Source: Limnanthes douglasii subsp. nivea (taxonomy: Eukaryota; Streptophyta; Magnoliopsida; Brassicales; Limnanthaceae). From it: DNA of 64,000 nucleotides. The notes beneath the pieces were generated by a model. It did not search any database and was not told where the DNA came from. It saw only the letters and a list, made by a program, of their open reading frames with translations. Both the position numbers and the translations under genes were made by a program. This document shows, piece by piece, positions 1 through 9,365 of the stretch; within the stretch, counting starts at the first letter, position 1; each line of letters starts with the position of its first letter. Location: NCBI GenBank assembly GCA_036936605.1, contig JAUPFV010000003.1, positions 106,153,278 through 106,217,277 on the forward strand, written 5' to 3'.

Positions 1-780
1 TCTCAATACCCTTTATAGATAGAAAACCTGGTATGCATTGAAAAACAAAAATGGTAAGTGGCGTATATGTGTTGACTTCACATATCTAAACTGGTCTTGT
101 CTGAAGGATCCATTCTTTGTTCCTAAAATTGATCAACTGATAGACTCAACTTCTGGTAATAAGTTGTTGTCATTCATGGATGCTTGTGTATGGTATAACA
201 ATATATATATATATATATATGGATTTGAGGGACAAAGACAACATATTTATAACAGACAGAGGCCTCCATTGTTATAAAATAATGCTATTTGGTTTAGAGA
301 ATATTGGGGCTACTTATGAGTGATTGGTTAATAAAGCATTCACTAGCTATATTGGAAGAAATATTAATGTCTATATTGATGATACGTTGGTAAACATTAT
401 GACAGATGAGGATCATTTCTCTGATATAGAGGAAACATTTTCTAATCTAAAGGTCATCAACTAAAAATTGAACACATAATAGTGTACATTTGGGGTGCGG
501 TCTAAAAATGTGTTGGGATATATTGTTAGTGAAAAAAGGTATTTAAGTTGTATAAGTACACTTAAATGCTTTTATTTCCATGGATCCTCCTCCAAGGCCC
601 ATGAAAGAAGTAAAAAATTAATTGGAAGCTTAGCAGAATTAAACAGATTTATATCAAGGTTTTCGGATAAATGTGCACCATTTTTCCAAGTATTGAGAAA
701 TGAAAAAGAGTTTGATTGGGCTTTGGAGTATGATAAAACTTTTGCAAAAAATTAAGGAACATTTATCTTCTCCATAGACA
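1..780 (+). pseudogene. Reverse transcriptase remnant (element A)
   Basis: Ty3/gypsy reverse transcriptase fragment. The sequence reads KNGKWRICVDFT at about 45-85, then PKIDQLIDSTSGNKLLSFMD, and the catalytic box VYIDD at 369-383. It continues to ENVLGYIVSEKRY-like thumb sequence near 500-540 and ends near 755 with DWALEYDKTF. Reading changes frame near 277 and 480. An (AT)10 run replaces the codons between the GYNQ-like motif and the next block. The N-terminal part of the domain lies outside the window. It is a clear RT by motif but cannot be functional. Confidence 0.85.
200..220. repeat. (AT)10 microsatellite inside RT
   Basis: About ten AT units interrupt the reverse transcriptase of element A. 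They sit just after the block that normally reads GYNQI in the active family, so the expansion occurred within decayed coding sequence. Confidence 0.9.
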
Positions 781-1374
781 TTAACCAAACCAATTGCGGA
801 TAAATATTGTATATCTACTTAGCATTGTCAGATTATTGAGTAAGTGCATCTTCGGTTAGAGAAACGGAACGGTATCAGCACCCCGTCTATTACATAAGCA
901 AAAGCTTGTTAGATGTTGAAAAATATACTTAAAGTTGGAAAAGTTAGATTTGGCTCTAATAGTTGCAGCTCAGAAAATGAGGTCATGTTTCTAAGCTGAT
1001 TCGATTATTGTTCGAACTTCATTTCCACTTAAAAATATATTGTAAAAACCAAATATATCAAGTTGGATGACTAAGTGTTCGGTAGAGCTATGAGATTATG
1101 ATATTTAATTTTATCCGCGAACAACAATTAAGGTACAAAATTTAGCAGATTTTCTGGTTGAATTCCATTCTCACTGACCAAAGCCTAGGCTAGATATTGA
1201 TAAACCTATAAGTGAATGCAAAATTGAAATCGATGGGGGATCAATTATTTCAGGTTTTGACGCATGAGTTTACTTGGTATCTCCCTTCGGAAATTCAATA
1301 TATCAAGCGATATGCTTCGGTTTTAAAGCATCAAATAATGAATCATAGTATAAGGAAAAATTAAGAGGGCTAAG

Positions 1375-1608
1375 TGTCACAGGCTCAACTATTCCGCTCG
1401 TGCGGCGCCTATGTCGAACGCACCTTACGGCACAGACCAGCCTTTCCCATATGGCATACAAGCAGTTATGAGGGTTGGATAGAAGGGATCGAGTATAATT
1501 ACCTGCATATGAAGACGTCTGTTAGTACTGGCAGGTCGTAGGAGCATATGAAGATCTTCATGGAGAGGTGGATACTAGCTTGTCCAATGGGAAAGTCGGG
1601 CTGTGGCA
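1375..1608 (-). repeat. TRIM 3' LTR
   Basis: This 234 bp copy is similar along its length to 1890-2123 (roughly 85-90 % by eye). It lies downstream in the element's minus orientation. A purine-rich stretch at about 1609-1625 (minus: GGGTGTGGTAGAG) directly precedes it and is the likely polypurine tract. Confidence 0.88.
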
Positions 1609-1875
1609 CTCTACCACACCCAATTCGTGAGCGTCCTCACCACGAACACCCCGACTGGATCTGGAAGGCCACGACCAAAGTCTTTTTGCTTCGCTTTTAC
1701 TCTGCAACGAGACTTCTTAAGTTGCTGGTCCGCACCTAAACTGATTGGGAAGCTCCCACGTTGGCGCATTTCTCCTCCATCCAACAATGCTTGCGCCATG
1801 TTTGTTTGTCCGGTGATCATCCGCTCTTAGTCTTACGCCTTGCCCTCATAACCTCTCTCTCGGAGACGGATTCCG

Positions 1876-1887
1876 GCTCTAATACCA
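1876..1887 (-). other. TRIM primer binding site (initiator Met tRNA)
   Basis: The minus strand reads TGGTATTAGAGC, one base from TGGTATCAGAGC, the usual plant site complementary to the 3' end of initiator tRNA-Met. It lies 2 nt from the LTR, which fixes the element's orientation. Confidence 0.9.
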
Positions 1888-1889
1888 TT

Positions 1890-2123
1890 TATTACGGGCT
1901 CAGTTATTCCGCTTGTGCGGCGCCTATGTCGAGCACACCTTATAGAACATGCTAGCCTTTCCCATATCGCATACAAGAAGTTATGAGGGTTGGATAGGAA
2001 GGATCGAGTATAAGTACCTGCATATGAAGACATATGTTAGTACTGGCAGGTCGTAGGAGCATATGAATATCTGCATGGAAAGGTAGATGCTAGCTTGTCC
2101 ACTAGGAAAGTCGGGCCGTGACA
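1890..2123 (-). repeat. TRIM 5' LTR
   Basis: This 234 bp direct-repeat copy adjoins the primer binding site. Its inner end has drifted (GTAATA in place of GTGACA), so the CA terminus is lost on this side. Confidence 0.88.
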
Positions 2124-2420
2124 TAAGGCTTGCATAAATTTTTTGTGCTAAAATAAATTTTATAGTAAGTACTTCACAACTTCTTATTAAGCATGCCTCG
2201 GGGCAGTCTGAAGCAAGAAAATATCATTTTCAAAAATACTTAAAGGCATTAAGAGAGATAGTAGTTTTCTTCAAAGACATTATCTATGAACACATTCATC
2301 GGGCCGAAAATTTGATGGTTGATTCATTAGCTACTATTACATATACTGATCGATATCCATGGATTTTGATACAAGAACATCTCTCGATAATGACAGACTC
2401 TGATCATAGATCAGGCACTA

Positions 2421-3650
2421 AAGAAGCATTTTAAATCTCAACCACCACAAATAAATATTGGAGGTATGAGATTAAATAATTAATCAGTGAAGGGGCTTTC
2501 AACTTGATAAAGCATTCAAAAAAGGTTAGGATTCAAAGAATATAGTTTCATAATCCCTGGGAATATCCTCTATAAAAAGTCTTTGATTTCACCACTACTA
2601 CAATGCCTCAGAACTGATGAATGAAGATATCTGAGTTTCGCGATGGGGAGGGACCTGCCCATTGTGATTATAAATTTTAAGAAGAACAGTTTTGTTGCTT
2701 AGTACTATTGGCCTTATATTCTGGCGGATCCTAAAGAGTTAGTCTGAAGGTGTTATTCTTGTCAATGATTTGCGAACACAATACACATTCTATATGTACC
2801 ACTATAGTCAATATTCGAGGCATTTCCTTTTGGTATACGAGGGGTTGATCTAGTTGGACCTCTACCTATGACATCTGGAGACCATCAAACTATTATTGTG
2901 TTAGTTGATTATTTTTCTAAATGAGTGGAAGCGGAGCCTCTGTCAGAAATACGTCAAAATCGCTTAGTAAGTTTATCATTTGTAATATATGTTGTAGGTC
3001 TAAAATTCTAAGAACCATAATAGATAATGGTCTTCAATTTGAAAATAGGGGCATGGATGCATTTTATATTTTCCAAAGAATTCAACATTGTTTCTCATCA
3101 TCTTTCCACCCCCAAGTCAACGGGAAAGTAAAAGTTATCAACAAAACCATCATTAGTGGATTGGTAAAAAGTTAAAAGGGACGTCTAGAAAATAGCTAAG
3201 TTATTTACACGAAGGTGTTGTGGACTTACGGTATTACACCCCGAACAACAATAATGAAATCTCCTTTTTACTGGTTTATGGGATGAATGCAGTGACACCT
3301 GCTGAGTTTACTCTCCCGTATTTTCGAATTGAAAATTATTCTGAAAATGATAATGATATAACCAATAAAGTTGATTTAGATTTGATTGAAAAAAAAAAAC
3401 AATAGTGCATTTAAGATCTCTTCACTATTAGACTCTAATGCGAAGCAGGTATGCACCTCGGGTCTGAATGAGAGAATTCATAATGGGAGATAGAGTTATG
3501 AAAACAAAACCTTCTACGCACTAAAGATAAATGGCTATGAAAGTAAGCACTCAATTGGGAAGGACCTTTTTCAGTTATTGAAAGAGTTGAGTCTGAAGCG
3601 TATCGATTGGTATATCGAGGAGACAATCCTCTTCGGCTTTTATAGAATAT
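2421..3650 (+). pseudogene. Integrase remnant (element A)
   Basis: Degenerate integrase. The zinc-binding region is near 2630-2770 and the core starts near 2865 with VLVDYFSKW-like sequence (catalytic Asp). The second Asp is in DNG near 3023. The block NGKVKVINK lies near 3120-3145, where the catalytic Glu is replaced by Lys. A C-terminal part (YGMNAVTPAEF, then a basic tail) runs to about 3650. Several frame changes and stops break it. Identity is secure from the order DYF...DNG...NGKV, and it is certainly inactive. Confidence 0.8.
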
Positions 3651-3750
3651 TTAGCACTTAAGACTCTATCTAGAATCATTTTAAAGAAAAACTATTGTTT
3701 TTTATTTTATGTATCTTGTGTAAATATTTGTTGACATGCTCTTTGCTACC

Positions 3751-3780
3751 CTTGTGGTTCATGGAGGTTTTAATGAGGTG
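3751..3780 (+). other. Conserved post-pol motif, element A
   Basis: GGTTTTAATGAGG-type sequence shortly after the end of pol. The same block recurs after pol in E (33881-33914) and G (53570-53609), and on the minus strand in D (28581-28620) and F (42772-42820). Its role is unknown; it may belong to 3' RNA processing or packaging of the element. Confidence 0.7.
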
Positions 3781-3868
3781 TTTGAAACGCTTGGATTTTA
3801 TGACTCATTTTGCCTTTTATCATTCTTGTATTATTTTATTTTTGGGATTCACATATTTTTGGTATCAC

Positions 3869-4017
3869 AATTAAAAGGTTCCAATATTAGTTGGTCAAGT
3901 GTAAAGGTTCCAACCCTAGTTGGTCGCAATTAAAAAGTTCCAACATTAGTTGGTCAAGTGTAAAGGTTCCAACACTAGTTGGTCATAATTAAAAGATTCC
4001 AAAATTAGTTGGTCAAG
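3869..4017 (+). repeat. Short tandem repeat, about 28-31 bp units
   Basis: Five alternating units contain GGTTCCAAYANTAGTTGGTC, giving a higher-order period of about 59 bp. They lie between the post-pol motif and the antisense ORF, the same place as the arrays in D and F. Confidence 0.85.
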
Positions 4018-4195
4018 TTAATTGGATTCGAATGAATGATGGTCCGAATTGAAGTAATTGGTTGGATATATAGTTGGGGGTTGATTACGTTAAACTAAGA
4101 AGACTCTAAGTTCATTATTCAGAGAATAATTAATTTATTTAAAGATAATGAATAAAAAGGAAGCAATCCATTCATAAATTCCTAATACAGTTGCA

Positions 4196-4282
4196 AAATG
4201 TCTTGGCCATACCAATGACTTATACAAAAAAAATATCCGAATAGGACTACAAAATGTCTTGGCCATACCAAAGAGTTGCAAA
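4196..4282 (+). repeat. Direct repeat containing AAAATGTCTTGGCCATACCA
   Basis: Two copies about 57 bp apart. A related pair (AAAAYRTGYCTTRGCCATCC) occurs in element E at about 34215-34315, also next to the end of its antisense ORF. This links A and E as relatives. Confidence 0.75.
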
Positions 4283-4322
4283 AGAACCGGTGATACGACA
4301 AACTGGTAAAATAAAAATAAAC

Positions 4323-5707
4323 TCAGTTGCCTCTATGCTCTTTCCCTTCAACATCATCCTCCTCGGAGCTTTTACCTTCACTCTCTAAAGCACTTTCATT
4401 ATATGTATCCAGATGAATGCCTAGTTTATCTGCGAATCCCATATCACTAGGCCATAACTCTTCTGATACCAACCCCCAAATAGATCTGAGGTTCAGATAT
4501 GGGAATACCTTGTGAAAATCCAAGACCATTTCAGACTTGATTGAAGCGTCTCACTTCGATAAAGACTTTAAGAACTAATAAACATAAGCATCTACATGAT
4601 CTTCTTGATCCTTTACAAATGAATTTAAATGTCGTTAGCTCCTCCTCAGTTTTCTTTGTAGTTGTCATCTGCTCGTCCAAAGCTATCTGCAAGCGATCTT
4701 TTGTATCCTTATGCTCTTTTTTATTATTTTATTTTTGTACTTCCTTTGTTTTGGACACTTCCGAATTAGCTATCTTAGCTTCATAAGTACTCTTTTGAGA
4801 CTTAAGATATACGTCAGCCCGCACAACTTGGCTTGCCAAACTATCAGCACGCTTCTTTTGCTCTTCGAAAGCCTTCTTATGATGCTCACAATCGTCTTTG
4901 AGGAAATCGATGGTTTCTCTATGTGTTATTACATCATTTTCCAGCTCGACAATTAGCTTCACAAAGCCAAACACTGTATAAGCAAATATGTTTTCTTTTT
5001 CTAACTGAAAAGGCACATCGTCGACACGACTATTTATATTGGGAAATTGTTGTTCGAAAACCTCAAATTCAATCATCTCCGCCCCACTCATAAGGTTATG
5101 ACCATCATAAGCATGTTCTTCTATCAACGGAACCGAGTAAGTATGTAGTCCGGTAGCTGACGGGAGTCTAGTTTAACTGTGACATCGATGATTTCTGACC
5201 TAGTCCGTATTTTCTTCTTTTTTCTCTTTTCAGTGTTATGTTTGCCCCCTTTGTGTATTTTTAAAGCACTCGATTTTTTCTTTCTCTTTAGGATTGGGGG
5301 CTCTTCGGGTGTCTTACCAACTTCAACGTCAACCTCAACAGTTACTGGTACGAATTCTTCGGACTGATTTTCTTCCACAACATCTATGATATTTTTCTTT
5401 GAACCCCAACCCACTACATCACCTTTCTCTACCCTCTCACTAGGAGCCCTCGTCCTGGTTGGAAGGTAGACTTCGCCATCAATAGTTATAATTGGTCCAG
5501 AATAACCGATGGATAAACTGGGCTAGTAAAATCCGCCAATGACAATTTGCGTTCAGCCTTGGTCCGCTCAAAGTGATTCTGAACCAGGTTGTTCGAAGTG
5601 AAACAATTGTGGAAAGCATTAGGCCAGTTCATTGCGGTTCATTGGGTAAAGATTTTTCAAGGTGACTTTAGAAACTTCCGGGTGTGTCTATTGAGACTTC
5701 AGTACAA
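4323..5707 (-). pseudogene. Antisense ORF (aORF) of element A, second exon and C-terminus
   Basis: ORF on the strand opposite to pol, 3' of pol. The minus strand shows a splice acceptor (TTCTTGCAG) at 5716-5708, then a block with NAFHNCFTSNN near 5600-5640. A lysine-rich segment with KRKKKSS follows at about 5270-5230, then a coiled-coil-like stretch (5127-4729: EQQKKRADSLASQ-like). The end is FPYLNLRSIWG with an acidic tail, stopping at 4323. Homologous blocks occur in D, E and F. It is broken by frameshifts. The first exon, with the PF04195-like domain, is not visible upstream. Function unknown. Confidence 0.65.
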
Positions 5708-6069
5708 CTGCAAGAAGGATAAAAATGAATTACAAATGTTGGAAGATAAAAGAAGTTGGAATTAAAAACAAGAATCTTTATTTGTATTTTTTCACATTCT
5801 TTGAACGCGATTTGGGTTATCCTTGAAAAAGATTTTTTTACCACTCTTTCAATAGCCATTAAGAAAGAAAAATTGCATCTTTCGCATATTCTGTCCCAAT
5901 AAGTATACTTGTCTTTCTGAGTAAAAAAAATAGAAAGGATTTGATTTTCGACAGTCCAATAACGGTAATAAATTGCACCATCAATATTTCGATATTTGAT
6001 AGCTATGAATGACCCTTCATTTATCCATTGCATAGCGATCCTGTTCCTAGGTTTAATCATGTCTTTCAT
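5668..6069 (-). other. Unrecognised 133-codon ORF overlapping the aORF acceptor
   Basis: ATG at 6069, open to 5668. The translation is rich in Lys, Ile, Phe, Tyr and Arg, with aromatic blocks such as GAIYYRYWTVENQIL and CERCNFSFLMAIERVVKKSF, so its composition is organelle-like. It occupies the place where the first exon of the element A aORF would be expected but does not resemble the PF04195-like exon of D, E or F. It could be an inserted foreign fragment or chance. No function is claimed. Confidence 0.25.
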
Positions 6070-6150
6070 GTTTAAATATTTAACCTTATGACATTTTTAG
6101 GTTTAATGGTGACTTTCATGCTCAAATATTTAACCTTATGACATTTTTAA
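6051..6150. repeat. 50 bp tandem duplication
   Basis: Two head-to-tail 50 bp units start at 6051 and 6101 and differ at a few positions. The first overlaps the start of the ORF at 6069. Confidence 0.9.
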
Positions 6151-6392
6151 CATCAAAATGCTCCGTTATTCAAAAATTAACATAGCTAGTTAATAATGTT
6201 TTTGGTTTCACAATACTTCAACTCCCAATCGCATATCATTTGGACTTGAAAATAATAAGTTCGTCGACTCGAAAACAACCAACTTCAATAGGCTCCCCAA
6301 GTAAGTTCAGTCCTGACTTTCGACTGTTCGGATTCAAACTATAAATCGGTCCGTGGAAAAAAACTCCAAACTATAATCCTCCATCCTCCATC

Positions 6393-6462
6393 GATCCTCT
6401 AACAAAAGTTAAGAATTATTGACAAATGATCCTCTAACAAAAGCTAAGAATTATTGACAAAA
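6393..6462. repeat. 35 bp tandem duplication
   Basis: Two units begin GATCCTCTAACAAAAG at 6393 and 6428 and are nearly identical. Confidence 0.9.
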
Positions 6463-6896
6463 TTATTAATTATATGAGTTTTGTGCATTAGATCTGAACA
6501 TGTCAAATACAGTTTTAGGTAGAATTTAGTACAGTAAGAGTTTATTAAGCTTGAAAGCTTTCAGGCCGACGAGCATTAGACTACCAACACTTCAAAAATA
6601 AATTCAAAACCTATAAAAGTTTGAGAGATATGATGTAATGCTTATAAATATAAATGTTAGATTTATTGCCTAAAGTTGTTACTTGATCATGTTCTAGGGG
6701 TTCTGGATTCCTTACCATTCATGCACTACTCCTACAATCTTTAACACACCTTTATGTCTCCTCCATCCCACTACTAGCCATTTTTATATATTCTCCTCAA
6801 TAATCTACACGAACTAAAATTTAAATATCAGATCCTGAAATTGGTTACATAATGTCATATAAGTCCAACAAATTTCACAGCTTATACATTCAAAAT

Positions 6897-6983
6897 GTAA
6901 ACACCGTTTTCATTGTTCAATATTCATTGTAGTAAACACCAATTTCACTGTTCAATATTCATTTTAGCAAACACCATTTTCAC
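6897..6983. repeat. 35 bp tandem repeat, 2.5 copies
   Basis: Units start GTAAACACC at 6897 and 6932, with a partial third at 6967. Confidence 0.85.
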
Positions 6984-8140
6984 TCCCAGGTTTCAGTTAC
7001 CAGGAGAAGTATGAATCTGTAAAAAGAGTAAAAAAACTTAATTAGCTACAAAGAAAATAGCTAAAAACAGGCAAATTGGGAGTATTGTTGCATATTATCA
7101 CACAATACAACACACCTTTCCATCAACATAATCAATAACCGAAATTCCTAACACTCCATTTAACGAGGCACGACAAATAACTTCCTATGTAAAATTTTCA
7201 GTAAAGATTATATCATTGGTGCTTTGGCCGATGGATGAGGTTCAAGAACTCATGGATAAAGAACAGTAATAGAAATTACAAGGCTTGAATACCAACCTGG
7301 TACTAAGAGGATTACGTCGCGACATCCAGAAGGTGCCTAATCAATCATCTGCAATTGAAGAGATAACACATCAAGTTACGATGGGAAGCATTAGTCCAAA
7401 TATATAAACTTCAAACAAATAAAATCCATAGTTAATATAATATAGTTGCGCAAACCAGAGGGATATAGAAAACAGCGATAATTAAACTCCTAAGCTAATA
7501 TGATTATTTCCTTAATAGCCCAAAAACAAGAAACATATAGCTACTTATTTAGGTACGATACAGCCATTTAGAACCCCTAAACATGTCTAGATAAACTAGA
7601 TAGTCTAGGACGAGCTCAAAAAAAAAAGTAACTAGGGAGAGTTTTATTATTTAGCCCGACTACACACGATCATGAAAGTACTGCATTTACCATGCTATAT
7701 TATCACAGATTCACAAAAATGTAATTAGGAGAGCTTTACTATTTACCTATACGCTATATCCAGTTCTTAATGAGAAGGTTTAAGAACGAATTGGCTAGTC
7801 TCTCTTGAAAAAAATCTCCATCTCTTAAAAGGAAAGTAGTCGAAAAATATTGTAATGATAGTAAATCTACAAAGCTATCTTTTCTCATGTCCAATACTAG
7901 AGCCAATAGAGAAGTAACACAAGCAAGCAATAATACCATCCAACGACAGTGACGCTACAGACTTTCTGTTCGATATCAACGAAGAGTGACACTTTGGTCT
8001 TTCAGTGGCAAGATGGCCTACCCACAAATATTGTACACTAGTCATGGCAATGGACGAATTGTTAGCCTCATATCCAGGAAACTAAACTGTAAACAAAACT
8101 ATTGATCAAGCTACTTAAAACAATATGAAACTTCATTGCG

Positions 8141-8240
8141 AAGGAAACCATATTCCAGGTCCGATACCGAAAAGACAGATACTAAAAAGGAAACCATATT
8201 CCAGGTCCGATACCGAAAAGACAGATACTAAAAAGGAAAC
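8141..8240. repeat. 46 bp tandem duplication
   Basis: Units start AAGGAAACCATATTCC at 8141 and 8187 and are essentially identical, with a partial third start at 8233. Near-identity suggests a recent slippage event. Confidence 0.92.
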
Positions 8241-8606
8241 GCGACAAACAACATTTGAAATGATATCCATTAACGGATCAAGAGTACAAGAGTCTAATAG
8301 GAAAGCAAATCTTTTGTATACAAAACCACTACAAGTTACAAGCATGAAAATTACAAACACATTCACACTTACTAAATAACAATCACCTATAAGAAACATG
8401 GCATTAATCAAAAGGATAAATGTTTCGATGTCCTGCTGCAAAAAGAAAACTCAATCTAAACAACAAGTCTCCATATTTAGCAACAAATAAGTAATCAAGA
8501 GAACTCTTATTAGAATCTTCAATTCAAGTAATATATAGCAACAATCATATACATAGCACATAAATCAACGCAGTTTTAGAAACCAGAAAGAGCTATATAC
8601 ATCATT

Positions 8607-9365
8607 CTAACCTTTAATATGATCATGAATCGCAGGATTCACCTCATCTTCATCCTCGTCCTCTTCGATGACCGGCTCCTTGATAGTGACAATAGCATTT
8701 CCAAAACCTCGTCCATTTCCAGTAGAAGCTACATCTTTACTATCGGCATACCTAACAACGACCACAGGACAATCACAGTGATGGACACAGTAATCGCTAA
8801 CACTCCCAAGCTTACCATCATTTCCCCTAAGCTCAGCCCCAAATCCACGGCTTCCCATTATAACCGCGCTGAGTCCTAATCGCTCAATCTCCAAACAAAG
8901 TCTTTCTCTCATGTCATGATCTTTCACTATATGAATCTTGTAAGGAATCCCAGCTTCCTTCAAAGGCTTTGCGAGATCGGCTGCCTTCGATACAGTAAAA
9001 GCGTTGAAATCGTCCTCGAGCTGCTGTTGACTTGGCTCTGACTCAGTGGATTTACGCTGTTGGCTTTGGGTAGAGATCGGTCCCCAATCAGCTCCAAACA
9101 AGACGGAGGTAGGGGACACATGGAGTAGGATGACCGCGTCGCCGGGACGGATGTACTGGTTGACTGCCCAGCGGACAGCGAAAGCACTCTCTTCGGATAA
9201 ATCAACAGCGACGCCAATCTTCCGTCGAGCACCAGTGGTAGGAGTCGGAGCGGTGGCACCAGCGACGGAGGAAGAGGAGGAGGAATGGCGCGGGGAGGAT
9301 TGGTGGATCTTGACGTCAGGAAGTTGAAGATCATCTGAATCTACTGGTGGTGGTAGAGGATTCAT
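8607..9365 (-). CDS. Universal stress protein A-like protein, PHOS32/PHOS34-like
   Basis: Complete ORF of 252 residues from ATG at 9365. An upstream in-frame TTG at 9374 is not a plausible plant start, and family members start MNP as here. Residues 1-47 are a Pro/Ser-rich, presumably disordered tail with Ser-Pro and Thr-Pro sites; the Arabidopsis relatives are MAP-kinase-type phosphoproteins. The USP domain covers about 48-206: beta strand IGVAVDLS with the adenine-contacting Asp55, HIVKDHDM, and the nucleotide-binding loop GSRGFG...GKLGSVSDY. This has the 12-residue spacing of the PHOS32 group rather than the usual 9. The strand PVVVVRY follows. The C-terminus is very acidic (EEDEDEDE). It is a cytosolic, probably ATP-binding, stress-response protein. 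The last codons read AAAGGTTAG, so a splice donor at 8611-8610 is possible; splicing to an acceptor at 7350-7349 would end the protein in Asp-Asp-stop. It is the only intact host gene here. Confidence 0.9.
   Translation of the reverse strand: MNPLPPPVDSDDLQLPDVKIHQSSPRHSSSSSSVAGATAPTPTTGARRKIGVAVDLSEESAFAVRWAVNQYIRPGDAVILLHVSPTSVLFGADWGPISTQSQQRKSTESEPSQQQLEDDFNAFTVSKAADLAKPLKEAGIPYKIHIVKDHDMRERLCLEIERLGLSAVIMGSRGFGAELRGNDGKLGSVSDYCVHHCDCPVVVVRYADSKDVASTGNGRGFGNAIVTIKEPVIEEDEDEDEVNPAIHDHIKG

Larger units (their letters stand above)
1375..2123 (-). mobile_element. TRIM (terminal-repeat retrotransposon in miniature), 749 bp
   Basis: Two direct repeats of 234 bp each (1375-1608 and 1890-2123) flank a 281 bp non-coding middle. 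The ends read TGTCAC and GTGACA on +, so each LTR has TG...CA ends. On the minus strand the LTR starts TGTCACGGCCCGA, a start resembling that of known plant TRIMs. A primer binding site lies 2 nt inside the minus-strand 5' LTR. A target duplication TAAG occurs at 1371-1374 and 2124-2127. Joining the flanks restores the RGLRLA reading of the host RNase H. The element encodes nothing and would depend on enzymes from other elements. It is not Cassandra: no 5S rRNA box A/C is seen in the LTR. Confidence 0.92.
781..2420 (+). pseudogene. RNase H region remnant (element A), split by a TRIM
   Basis: Scattered frames match the RNase H part of a Tat pol. Seen are a KMRSCF-like block near 975, a segment reading WMTKCSVEL near 1063-1090, QNLADFLVEFHSH near 1137-1175, IEIDGGSIISG near 1225-1255 and a KASNNE block near 1326-1345. 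The reading resumes after the TRIM with RGLRLA split across the insertion, then DSLATI near 2320-2340. Two RNase H-like segments in a row are expected for this lineage. Stops occur in every frame. Confidence 0.75.
1..5707 (+). mobile_element. Element A: truncated Tat-lineage Ty3/gypsy retrotransposon
   Basis: Decayed LTR retrotransposon with its coding strand on +. Visible in order are reverse transcriptase, RNase H remnants, integrase, a short post-pol motif, short tandem repeats and an antisense ORF. No LTR is seen: the left end lies outside the window and no polypurine tract or LTR is recognisable to the right. Many stops and frameshifts rule out activity. A TRIM is nested in the RNase H region. 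Assignment to the Tat lineage rests on the antisense ORF between pol and the missing 3' LTR, and on similarity of its parts to elements D, E and F in this window. Confidence 0.85.
6151..8606. other. Non-coding, low-copy-looking DNA downstream of the stress-protein gene
   Basis: AT-rich with no convincing coding sequence; the 60-80 codon ORFs here lack domain signals. It contains the short tandem duplications listed separately. It may include a long last intron of the universal stress protein gene, with a candidate acceptor (CAATTGCAG, minus) at 7357-7349. No transposon ends were recognised. Confidence 0.5.

Noticed and set aside
1375..2123. Cassandra-type TRIM
   Set aside because: No 5S rRNA internal promoter boxes could be found in the LTR on either strand.
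8125..8441. ORFs of 84 and 102 codons on opposite strands
   Set aside because: Both run across a recent 46 bp tandem duplication and have no recognisable domain.
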